From assembly GCA_964360255.1 (NCBI GenBank), contig CAYHVK010000011.1, positions 1 to 64,000 of the forward strand: 64,000 nucleotides of DNA, written 5' to 3'. Position 1 is the stretch's first letter. Each line of letters opens with the position of its first letter. This stretch comes from CAYHVK01 sp964360255. GTDB lineage: Bacteria > Bdellovibrionota > Bdellovibrionia > Bdellovibrionales > UBA1609. Positions 16,019 to 23,254 of this stretch are shown here, piece by piece. The notes beneath the pieces were generated by a model. The model did no database searches. It was not told the DNA's origin and worked only from the letters and a program-made list of their open reading frames with translations. The translations under genes and the position numbers were made by a program.

Positions 16019-16941
16019 AGAGAGATGTGTCCTTGCAAGAATTGGAAGGCGTAAAAGATAAAAGGAGCGGCAAACATGATTTTGTCGATACGGCCCAAAA
16101 TATCATCGCGGCCAATAATGAAAACGCTGGACTCTTTAACACCTAAATCACGACGGATACCTGACATGAGCAAACTGCCCACGCGTCCCACAACCGCAAT
16201 TGCGAAAGTCGCTGTCAGCCAGTAAAGCTCAGTGCGGGCTGGCAACATCGAGCGAAGACCAAATGCGACAGCTGCCGTAATAAGAATTGAGAAAATAAAA
16301 CCTTCGATGGTGAAGCGGCTTGAAATATTTTGCAGCATTTTATGGCGGCCAAATGTGCGGCCCCCGGCGAAGTAGGCGGTTTCGTTAATTTCAGAGAGAA
16401 TGAAAAGATAAATAATCAGGTAAATACCTTGATCCCACATAATGATACGGCCCACGTGCAGAAAGCTCCAGCCGAAGAAAATAAAACTCATCAGTGACAG
16501 CGCGAGAAATTGAATCATTTGAGTGGCGGTGTTTTTTATAATCGGCACTAAAGTGAGAATCAAAAAGAAGGCCATGGGTAAGATATTGAAAAAGCGATCG
16601 TAGTCTTTGTAAAGCAGCCAGCCTTGGGCAAAAATCAAACAGTAGGTGGTCATGACGAACCAGGTGCGGTGGTACATGCCGGTCATGCGATAGAAAGTTT
16701 TAGCGCCAAATACGGCGGCGAAAACCGTGCCCACAAACGGGAGAGGGGCTGGTAAACCAGCAAAAACGAAAACGAACGGTGACGCAAAAACCCAGCTTTT
16801 AAGACTGAGCCAGGCAGTGATCCATTTCGGATTTTTTGTCTTCATGTAGAAGAGCAAAGCGCCCATGACGAAGAGAAAACCCATTACGATGGTTACGGTT
16901 TTAACGTAAAGTTCATCCTGCCAAAGGGCTGCTTGCATCAT
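16015..16941 (-). CDS. CdsA-like (phosphatidate cytidylyltransferase family) protein with altered signature
   Basis: A 308-residue polytopic protein with about 8 helices. The C-terminal half aligns with CdsA: AYFAGGRTFGRHKM, then ISSRFTIEGFIFS (the 'SPKKTWEG' region) and GIRRDLGVKESSVFIIGRDD followed by ILGRIDKIMFAAP. The classical signature 'KR....KD....PGHGG..DR.D' is changed: PGHGG reads IGRDD and DRxD reads GRID, although the spacing is intact. CDP-diacylglycerol synthesis is therefore uncertain. The start at ATG 16941 uses GGAG 6 bases upstream and overlaps the regulator stop (ATGA). It is followed by a PlsC-like acyltransferase. Confidence 0.72.
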   Translation of the reverse strand: MMQAALWQDELYVKTVTIVMGFLFVMGALLFYMKTKNPKWITAWLSLKSWVFASPFVFVFAGLPAPLPFVGTVFAAVFGAKTFYRMTGMYHRTWFVMTTYCLIFAQGWLLYKDYDRFFNILPMAFFLILTLVPIIKNTATQMIQFLALSLMSFIFFGWSFLHVGRIIMWDQGIYLIIYLFILSEINETAYFAGGRTFGRHKMLQNISSRFTIEGFIFSILITAAVAFGLRSMLPARTELYWLTATFAIAVVGRVGSLLMSGIRRDLGVKESSVFIIGRDDILGRIDKIMFAAPFIFYAFQFLQGHISL

Positions 16942-18272
16942 GCCGGTCTCCAATCGATATCCAGGTCTTTAATCTTCTTATACAAATTCGAGCGCGAAAC
17001 TTTAAGCACGCGCGCGGCTTCATCCACGTCGTTCAGCTTTTTGAGGCAACCTAAGATAACTTGGGCCTCAAATTTTTCAACCACCGGATTGAGTCCCTCA
17101 GTTAAATCTATATTTTCCATTGGTGCAACTGCCTGTTGAGGGCGAATCAGGCTTAAAACATCCTCCGCTCGAATGACCGGAAGCGGAGAGATTAAAGCGA
17201 GCTGCTCGCAAACTCTACGCAGTTCACGAATATTACCGGGCCAATTGTATTCTTTGAAGCAAGTGATGGCTTCGCTTGACAGATCTTTTTTGCGCCCGCG
17301 CTCAAGAGCCAAAAACCAGTCGGCAATCTCTTGTATATCTTCTTTGCGCTCGCGGAGCGGGGGCAGCGTAATTTTTTTGCCATTGAGGCGCCATAAAAGA
17401 TCCTCGCGGAATTCACCTTTTTTAACCATGTCTTCAAGATTGCGATTGCTGGCGGCAATAACCCGCACGTTCACCTTGGTTGATTCATTGGCTCCGACCC
17501 GGCGAATTTCACCGCTTTCGAGAAAACGGAGAAGTTTAGCCTGCAGGTGCATAGGTAAAGCCTCAACTTCATCCAAAAATAAATCCCCACCGTGGGCGGC
17601 TTCCGCGAGTCCGATTTTGGCTTTGTCGGCGCCGGTGAATGCTCCTTTTGTATGCCCGAAAAGTTCAGCCTCAAAAAGATTTTCTGGGACGGCGGCCACA
17701 TTAAGGGTGACCATGGGTTTATGAGGCTCTTGAATATGAATCAAATGGGCCGCCACTTCTTTGCCCGTACCTGATTCGCCTTCAATAAGGATCGGCCCGT
17801 TTTCACCGCGCAGAAAAGCGATTTGGCGGCGCACGTTTTGCGAAGCCGGGCCTTGACCTATCCAGAAATATTTCTGATCGGGGTGGCGGTTGGCGGCGTT
17901 TTGCAAAAGTATAAGAGCTTCAATTTTTGAAAGGGTAATACGAATCTCTTCGAGGCTCAGTGGTTTAGCCAAGAACCGCGTGGCACCGGCTTTTAGGCAT
18001 TTCTCCATAAGATCGCGGTCAAGGTCACCCGACATGGCTACGATCTCGAGGCGAGAGTCGCGCTCGCGAAGTTTCTTGATCACATCTAGACCTTCTGCGC
18101 GCTCAAGATTGCCGGTAAGATGCATATCTACAAAAGCGGCATGAAAAAAACCTTCGGGTATAGAAGTTGGAGAATTAGAGCCTACTAAGCGCCAATCTTC
18201 ACCCAAAGCAAGTTTGAGCGACTGTAAAACAGTCTGGTCGTCGTCAATGGCTAGTAGAGTCAGAGTCTCCAT
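16938..18272 (-). CDS. Sigma-54-dependent response regulator (NtrC family)
   Basis: A 444-residue three-domain activator: receiver (1-120, phospho-acceptor Asp49 in FVDMHLTG, Lys in FLAKPLS), AAA+ domain (about 135-370, Walker A GESGTGKE, the sigma-54 contact loop ELFGHTKGAFTGADK, Walker B GGDLFLDEVEAL, and ESGEIRRVG), and a Fis-type HTH (DVDEAARVLKVSRSNLYKKIKDL) at the C-terminus. The intact GAFTGA means it can open sigma-54 promoters. No partner kinase is adjacent. It heads the minus-strand operon with CdsA-like, PlsC-like, KorA, KorB and NhaA genes and is divergent from serA (75 bases). Confidence 0.93.
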   Translation of the reverse strand: METLTLLAIDDDQTVLQSLKLALGEDWRLVGSNSPTSIPEGFFHAAFVDMHLTGNLERAEGLDVIKKLRERDSRLEIVAMSGDLDRDLMEKCLKAGATRFLAKPLSLEEIRITLSKIEALILLQNAANRHPDQKYFWIGQGPASQNVRRQIAFLRGENGPILIEGESGTGKEVAAHLIHIQEPHKPMVTLNVAAVPENLFEAELFGHTKGAFTGADKAKIGLAEAAHGGDLFLDEVEALPMHLQAKLLRFLESGEIRRVGANESTKVNVRVIAASNRNLEDMVKKGEFREDLLWRLNGKKITLPPLRERKEDIQEIADWFLALERGRKKDLSSEAITCFKEYNWPGNIRELRRVCEQLALISPLPVIRAEDVLSLIRPQQAVAPMENIDLTEGLNPVVEKFEAQVILGCLKKLNDVDEAARVLKVSRSNLYKKIKDLDIDWRPA

Positions 18273-18347
18273 CGGTGTACCCTCTTTAGATGAATTCCGC
18301 TAAAGTTAAATCATATTTCACAGATGACACCCTGACAAGGAAGGCTC

Positions 18348-19544
18348 ATGAAAAAGATTCTATTGCTTGAAGGCATTCACCCGGCGGCCCATGAGAAATT
18401 AAAAGCTCAGGGATTTCATGTTGAAGGCGAAAAATCGGCTTTATTAGGCGATGATTTAGTGAAGCGCGCACAAGGTTTTCATGCGCTGGGTATACGTTCT
18501 AAAACTCAACTCACTCAAGCCGTCATCGAAAAACTGCCTCAAATAGAATTGGTTGGCTGTTTTTGCATCGGTACTGATCAAGTGGATTTAAAATTTGCTA
18601 ATAAAAATGGAATCGTCGTTTTCAATGCTCCTTACAGTAATACACGAAGTGTGGCTGAGCTGGTCATTGCAGAAATGATTGCCCTTTCTCGTCGCATGGG
18701 AGACCGCAGCCGCCAAATGCATCAAGGTGTTTGGCAGAAGTCAGCTATTGGGATGAATGAAGTACGTGGTAAAACGGTAGGGATTATTGGTTACGGTCAC
18801 ATCGGAAGCCAGCTCAGTGTTCTTTGTGAATCCATTGGTATGAACGTTGTGTATTACGATGTTATTAAAAAGTTACCATTAGGTAATGCGCGCACTATGT
18901 CCACGTTGGCGGATCTTTTAAAAACGGCAGATTTTATTTCTCTTCACGTGCCAGACACTTCATGGACAAGAAACATGATCAAAGCTGAAGAGCTCAAATT
19001 AATGAAAAAGGGTTCTTATTTGATCAACGCCAGTCGTGGGGGCGTGGTCGATATCCCGGCTCTTGCTGAAGCGATTAAATCTAAGCACATCGCTGGTGCA
19101 GCCATTGATGTTTTTCCTTATGAGCCCGCTAGCAATGAAGAACCTTTTAAATCAGAGCTACAAGAATTAGAGAATGTGATTTTAACTCCGCATATCGGTG
19201 GCAGCACTGAAGAAGCTCAGGAATCTATTGGGCATGAAGTGGCTGAGAGTTTTTTGCGTTTTTTAAAGTACGGCGCCACAACGGGTTCGGTTAATTTTCC
19301 GATTCTTGATGTGAATGACCCTCGCGGGGCGACTCGAGTTCTGAATATTCATCGCAACGTCCCCGGTGTTTTGAGTTCGATCAACTCGATCATTTCTGAA
19401 TTCGGCGGCAACATTGTTGGTCAGCATTTAGCTACAGACTCAAATGTCGGATATTTAATTACAGATTTAGAGATTAAAGAAGCGAAGAAAGCCGCCGAGA
19501 AAATTGCACAGCTTTCTACTTCTATTCGCACAAATGTGATTTAA
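18348..19544 (+). CDS. serA: D-3-phosphoglycerate dehydrogenase
   Basis: A 398-residue SerA of the E. coli-like length: substrate/NAD domains with GIRSKTQLTQ, the Rossmann motif GIIGYGHIGSQ, the catalytic Arg in NASRGGVVD, Glu in the EPASNEE region and His in LTPHIGGST, then a C-terminal ACT domain (about 325-398, starting RVLNIHRNVPGVL) that binds serine for feedback inhibition. It catalyses the first step of serine synthesis. AAGGAAGG stands 5-8 bases before the ATG. Divergent from the NtrC-type regulator. Confidence 0.95.
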   Translation: MKKILLLEGIHPAAHEKLKAQGFHVEGEKSALLGDDLVKRAQGFHALGIRSKTQLTQAVIEKLPQIELVGCFCIGTDQVDLKFANKNGIVVFNAPYSNTRSVAELVIAEMIALSRRMGDRSRQMHQGVWQKSAIGMNEVRGKTVGIIGYGHIGSQLSVLCESIGMNVVYYDVIKKLPLGNARTMSTLADLLKTADFISLHVPDTSWTRNMIKAEELKLMKKGSYLINASRGGVVDIPALAEAIKSKHIAGAAIDVFPYEPASNEEPFKSELQELENVILTPHIGGSTEEAQESIGHEVAESFLRFLKYGATTGSVNFPILDVNDPRGATRVLNIHRNVPGVLSSINSIISEFGGNIVGQHLATDSNVGYLITDLEIKEAKKAAEKIAQLSTSIRTNVI

Positions 19545-19696
19545 AACTTGAGTGTCTCAAATTGAGACATGGATTTGTGTCAGTGTTTTGAGCATCAGTC
19601 GAGTTTGTACACTATTAAACTCACCGTACGCCCAGTAGGCCTGGAATAGGCATTGCACTACTATAAAGATAAGAAAGTCTGCATTTGGGGGTCAAT

Positions 19697-20953
19697 ATGC
19701 GTTCTTTTCGTTATCTTCTATCTATCGCTTTATTAGCCATCGTATGTCTCTACCAACAATGCAGTGATGTTCAGTTCACCCAAGAGATGTTCTCTTCTGA
19801 GCTTGATAATGATGTGAAAGAAACACTTCGTGATTTCGAGCCGGTTTTGGCGGTTCGTGGCTCGGGTTGTATAGCGTGCCACGGTAATATTAATTCTGGT
19901 TTTATTACTGACATGGGTTACGGTAGCTCTTATTGGATGGGCGGCAATAGTGGCTCTGGAATCAATGGTTTCAGCGGTGCTTATTACGGCAACCATGCCG
20001 AAAACTGGAGAACATCAAATATTGACGGAGCTGTCATTGTGCCAGCAACAACGGCCAATGCTGTGACTTCAGGTGGCAACAGTATGTCGCTCGCTGATTA
20101 TATAGCGGGGCAAGAAAACTTAAAGCCGGCCAGTGACCGTGCTAGCTCTATTATTGAAATGAATACGGTTTATATCGGCGCGCCATCTGCGAATACACTT
20201 TATGCTCGCTTTCAAGTGAGTCCAAATGTAACGACTAAATTTGTGCGCAATAAAGCCTCATCACCAGTTTTCTCAGGACTCGCACTTCAGCCAGAAGGTT
20301 ATTATAAAAACGTCGGAGAGTTGATCTGTGATGGTGACCTGCTTGTGAACGGCCCTGTTTTACTTGATTCACCAGTGATCAATACCTATCACGGTTGCCG
20401 CATCTACTCGACGGCTTCGGTTTTCTTGCAAGGTCAGGTGACTTATAAAAATCTTGAGCTTGATGGAACTGACAAAACAAATCTTCAACTGATTAGCTCA
20501 CGCGCTGTTGTTATGGGTGTTGGTACAACCCACTGTGAAACGGCTTCTTACCCAGGTAAATATAGCACTGAGTCGGGTAATTACGGCTCAAACCCACTCT
20601 TTAATCGTCTCAGAAAAATGTGGACGGTTCCGAATCAGCACACACGGGGCTCAATTGAAGCGGGTCGCACCCCAGCTCAAGAGGGTGACTTGATTTTAGC
20701 TGATGCGGCTAAAATTCCGGGTGGACCAAAAGATGCTTCATGCTTTACTGAACGCCGTGAAGTGAATCTTGAAAGAATGCTGGTGAATGCTCCTAATGTA
20801 CAAAGCCGTTACCGTGGTAATTTCAGAGGTGTGTTAATCGCTGAAATGGTGCTCGGTAGTTTGGGCGCATTTAAATTTGAATTTGATCCGGTATTTAAAG
20901 AAGTGCCCGTATTGCCACTTCTCAATCAAACAGATTTCTTAGTGGTTAAATAA
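19697..20953 (+). CDS. Exported protein with one CXXCH motif, unknown function
   Basis: A 418-residue protein with a signal sequence (RSFRYLLSIALLAIVCLYQQC); the Cys after QQ might be a non-canonical lipobox. A single c-type heme-like motif GCIACHGN lies near residues 55-65, followed by a Gly/Ser/Asn-rich stretch. The middle repeats short 'VNGPVLLDSPVINTYHGC' and 'VFLQGQVTYKNLELDG' strands, suggestive of a beta-helical fold. I do not recognise a family. The ATG at 19697 is chosen because GGGGG precedes it by 5 bases; a TTG 4 codons upstream overlaps that site. Ends at the hairpin/gap element. Confidence 0.75.
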   Translation: MRSFRYLLSIALLAIVCLYQQCSDVQFTQEMFSSELDNDVKETLRDFEPVLAVRGSGCIACHGNINSGFITDMGYGSSYWMGGNSGSGINGFSGAYYGNHAENWRTSNIDGAVIVPATTANAVTSGGNSMSLADYIAGQENLKPASDRASSIIEMNTVYIGAPSANTLYARFQVSPNVTTKFVRNKASSPVFSGLALQPEGYYKNVGELICDGDLLVNGPVLLDSPVINTYHGCRIYSTASVFLQGQVTYKNLELDGTDKTNLQLISSRAVVMGVGTTHCETASYPGKYSTESGNYGSNPLFNRLRKMWTVPNQHTRGSIEAGRTPAQEGDLILADAAKIPGGPKDASCFTERREVNLERMLVNAPNVQSRYRGNFRGVLIAEMVLGSLGAFKFEFDPVFKEVPVLPLLNQTDFLVVK

Positions 20954-21096
20954 AAAGGTGCCCGCGCGCGGGCCCGGCCGGGTGGGTTATGAGGTGGGGG
21001 GGGGCCGCCCCCGACGTGCTGGGGGCCCTCAAGGCGATGCGAGTGCGGGTGGCGACCTCCGGNNNNNNNNNNATCGGGCCCCCCGGGCGGCCCCGG
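20954..21096. other. Scaffold gap with G+C-rich low-quality filler (copy 1)
   Basis: The stop codon at 20951-20953 is followed by AAAGGTGCCCG, the outer arm of the hairpin at 21097-21150. The sequence then becomes very G+C-rich and homopolymeric (runs such as GGGGGGGG), contains ten Ns (21063-21072), and returns to normal at the inner hairpin arm. This composition is unlike the rest of the window. I read it as an assembly break in a strong hairpin, not as genomic content. Confidence 0.7.
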
Positions 21097-21150
21097 CCGG
21101 TTGCTAATCGGTGCTGCAACGCCGCACCGATTAGCAACCGGGCACCTTTT
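21097..21150. terminator. Bidirectional hairpin terminator, repeat copy 1
   Basis: CCGGTTGCTAATCGGTGC (21097-21114) pairs perfectly with 21124-21141, loop 9 bases; the right arm continues GCACCTTTT to 21150, matching AAAAGGTGC at 20953-20961. It separates the convergent exported-protein gene and LysR gene. The same stem recurs at 23200-23244. Confidence 0.85.
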
Positions 21151-22048
21151 AAGTGCAGGCTTTCTTCACCAGCGAGCGAATCCATTGAGAGTATGGGTTT
21201 TGATCGGCACGAGGGTGCCAGATTTGAATGTACTCTAGCATTGGAAAATCTTTTGGAGCTGCCACAGTCGTAATCTTAGTGAGCGGCGCTACTTTCTTAA
21301 TAATTCGACTTGGCAATGTGAGTATAGCCTCCCCCTCTTCAGCGAGAAAAGCCGCAGCCGTCGAGTAAGGTGTGCGGACAAGAATTTTTCGGCTCAGTCC
21401 TTGGTCTTCAAGCCACTGATCAATGGGTTCTTGCTTTCCATTGCGAAGAGAAATCCCAACATGAGGAAATGATAAATATTTTTTTAAGCTCATCGGGCCT
21501 TTTGTCAATGGGTGCTCGCGACTCACAACACAAACTAATTCATCACGAAATAGAAGTTCTGAGTTTAAATTGGGAGGACATTTATGCGTCCAAAGCGCTA
21601 GGTCTAAGGCTCCGGCTTCGAGTCGACTAAAGGTATTTGCATGCCAGTGCTTAATTGTCAGTTCAAGTTGTGGGGCCTGCTGTGACAAAAGCTTAAGAAA
21701 AGGCGGCAGTATAACAAAAGAGCCGAAGTCAGTGGCTGCAATTTTTAAGTTCCCGGTTTGTAGTTCGGGGCGAAATTTTTCGCTTTCTAAAAGATTTTCG
21801 ATTTTTGGCAACAGCAAATTCAATTCTTTTTGGATTTGAATCGCACGTGATGTGGGCTCATAGCCATTGGCTGTGCGTAAGAGCAAATCATCTTTGAAAA
21901 CATGTTGAAGTCGTTGCAGGGCTCGACTCATTGCTGGTTGGGTCAGATTCATTTTTTCAGCAGCGCGTGAAATATTTCTTTCATCCATAAGTGCCTGAAA
22001 GAGAATAAACAGATTTAAATCAGTGGCGCGAATTCGATTAAAATACAT
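21149..22048 (-). CDS. LysR-family transcriptional regulator
   Basis: A 299-residue LTTR: N-terminal winged HTH (LNLFILFQALMDERNISRAAEKMNLTQPAMSRALQRLQ, about 9-50) and a periplasmic-binding-protein-like effector domain (90-299). The protein resembles the NodD/LeuO-type subgroup with a DxNLFxxFxAL start, but the ligand is unknown. It is divergent from an unknown gene at 22174, and the space between them holds a perfect ACAAAT-N3-ATTTGT palindrome, a likely LTTR site. Its stop lies at the edge of a hairpin terminator. Confidence 0.92.
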   Translation of the reverse strand: MYFNRIRATDLNLFILFQALMDERNISRAAEKMNLTQPAMSRALQRLQHVFKDDLLLRTANGYEPTSRAIQIQKELNLLLPKIENLLESEKFRPELQTGNLKIAATDFGSFVILPPFLKLLSQQAPQLELTIKHWHANTFSRLEAGALDLALWTHKCPPNLNSELLFRDELVCVVSREHPLTKGPMSLKKYLSFPHVGISLRNGKQEPIDQWLEDQGLSRKILVRTPYSTAAAFLAEEGEAILTLPSRIIKKVAPLTKITTVAAPKDFPMLEYIQIWHPRADQNPYSQWIRSLVKKACT

Positions 22049-22095
22049 ATTGAGTCTTATTCGTTAAATTTCTGTGACAATCAAGCTATATAATT

Positions 22096-22110
22096 ACAAA
22101 TCATATTTGT
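22096..22110. promoter_or_regulatory. Likely LysR-type operator
   Basis: ACAAAT (22096-22101), CAT, ATTTGT (22105-22110): a perfect interrupted palindrome in the 125-base divergent region between the LysR gene and the gene at 22174, of the size LTTR proteins bind. It is A+T-rich, so chance occurrence is possible. Confidence 0.5.
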
Positions 22111-22173
22111 TATATGTTTTATGCATTAGAGTTATGTCTCTTGTTTCGCTAGGTTGGGTTCGAGGGAGGTCTT

Positions 22174-22686
22174 ATGTCTGAAATTCAATTCGCTCTTCCA
22201 GATGCATTTTTTCGCTTAGAGCTAAAAGCGCAGATGGGATTAGATCCACTTCCTTTGCCGGGCTATTACGCCGTCGCCCAAATTTTTTCGAGTTGGGGAT
22301 CAGCTCCCTATTGGAAATATTTTTTAACTCGCGCTGAAGAATTGGGTTTAATCATTGTTGCGAAACGCTCAGTGCCAGTGAATTTAAAGATGTTATGGCC
22401 TCAGTGGCATGCTATCGAACCTGAGGTGACACAAGTTTTCTTGCAAGGAGCGAGTCTTTCGCCTGAAGAGTTCGCTGAAAGTATCAACAAGCTAGAATCT
22501 GAGATGCGCTTTCGATCAGTGAAGGTCAAAGAGTTCGGACCATTCTATCTCTGCAGCTTGTCGTCACAGACTGTAACTTACCGCGTACCAGTGACGACAA
22601 AAAATCCAGAGTTTTATTATCCTGATTTGCAGATAATGAAGAATGGGTATTCTGGTAATGAGGCGACGGCCGTACGTTTATTTTAA
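22174..22686 (+). CDS. Hypothetical protein
   Basis: A 170-residue soluble protein, no signal peptide or membrane segment. I do not recognise a family. It starts MSEIQFALPDAFFRLELKAQ and has an aromatic-rich middle (WGSAPYWKYF, MLWPQWHAIEP). GGGAGG precedes the ATG by about 6 bases. It is divergent from a LysR regulator with a palindromic site between them, so it is probably a LysR target, and 27 bases upstream of a small exported protein, so the two are likely co-transcribed. Confidence 0.7.
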   Translation: MSEIQFALPDAFFRLELKAQMGLDPLPLPGYYAVAQIFSSWGSAPYWKYFLTRAEELGLIIVAKRSVPVNLKMLWPQWHAIEPEVTQVFLQGASLSPEEFAESINKLESEMRFRSVKVKEFGPFYLCSLSSQTVTYRVPVTTKNPEFYYPDLQIMKNGYSGNEATAVRLF

Positions 22687-22713
22687 TAAGTAAAACAACT
22701 AAAAGGGGTATTT

Positions 22714-23106
22714 ATGAAAAATGTAATCGCGATTTTGGCTTTTTTAATGGGGAGTGTGAGTTATGCCGCTCCGGCACTTCAATCTTTGGATTGTTTGATG
22801 TCGAACGGTGTATTTATTAGCACCAGCGAAGTGGAACTAGATGGGTTATCAGTGGTGACTGAGTGGGGTGGCATTACAAAAAATTTTAAAGCGGTGCTTG
22901 AGCCAAATCCAGCTGATGGAAAGCCTAAAATTATGCTTCTTAACGCTAAAGGCGAGGCCGATTACTTCATCTATCTTCCGCTCAATAAACGTATGAAGAA
23001 AATGCAGACACTTAACGGAACTGTAGCTGCACCTGATTTATTTGTGCCAGGACTCATTCGTATCGTTGGTGGCATTTCATGTGACGTGGTTTTAGTGCGT
23101 CGATAA
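22714..23106 (+). CDS. Small exported protein, unknown function
   Basis: A 130-residue protein with a clear signal peptide (MKNVIAILAFLMGSVSYAAP, cleavage probably after SYA). The mature part has two cysteines (LDCLMSN and ISCDVVL) that may form a disulfide and a beta-strand-like alternation. AAAGGGG lies 7 bases upstream of the ATG. Several other proteins in the window share this size and architecture (38171, 38814 and 39327), a common style of small periplasmic protein in predatory delta lineages. No function can be given. Confidence 0.75.
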   Translation: MKNVIAILAFLMGSVSYAAPALQSLDCLMSNGVFISTSEVELDGLSVVTEWGGITKNFKAVLEPNPADGKPKIMLLNAKGEADYFIYLPLNKRMKKMQTLNGTVAAPDLFVPGLIRIVGGISCDVVLVRR

Positions 23107-23199
23107 AAAAGGTGCCCGCGCGCGGGCCCGGGCCGGGTGTATAAAAGAGAGGGCGGGCCCCCCCCAGAAAGACACCCCCCCCAAGTTTANNNNNNNNNN
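23107..23199. other. Scaffold gap with G+C-rich low-quality filler (copy 2)
   Basis: Begins with the same bases as the first gap element (AAAAGGTGCCCG, then a GC-alternating stretch), then degenerates into homopolymers of G and C and ten Ns (23190-23199). The Ns directly abut the inner arm of the second hairpin copy. The shared left end and the different filler suggest a collapsed hairpin, not real sequence. Confidence 0.7.
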
Positions 23200-23254
23200 C
23201 CGGTTGCTAATCGGTGCTGCGATGCCGCACCGATTAGCAACCGGGCACCTTTTT
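23200..23254. terminator. Bidirectional hairpin terminator, repeat copy 2
   Basis: Stem 23200-23217 with 23227-23244 (18 bp, identical to copy 1; two bases differ in the loop), then GCACCTTTTT. It separates the convergent small exported protein and the FAD-linked oxidase; the TAA of the oxidase lies inside its T run. Confidence 0.85.

Noticed and set aside
17173..17724. Long plus-strand frame opposite the NtrC-type regulator (and similar antisense frames elsewhere)
   Set aside because: Composition (Ser/Arg-rich, no family motif) and position show it to be the complement of a well-supported gene.
20965..21096. High G+C segment as a horizontally acquired island
   Set aside because: It is only about 130 bases, homopolymeric, and occurs exactly inside a hairpin at a scaffold gap; a sequencing failure explains it better.
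20946..21273. Open frames on both strands through the N-containing G+C-rich stretch at 20.95-21.27 kb
   Set aside because: They cross the Ns, have no family similarity and depend on filler sequence that looks like an assembly artefact.
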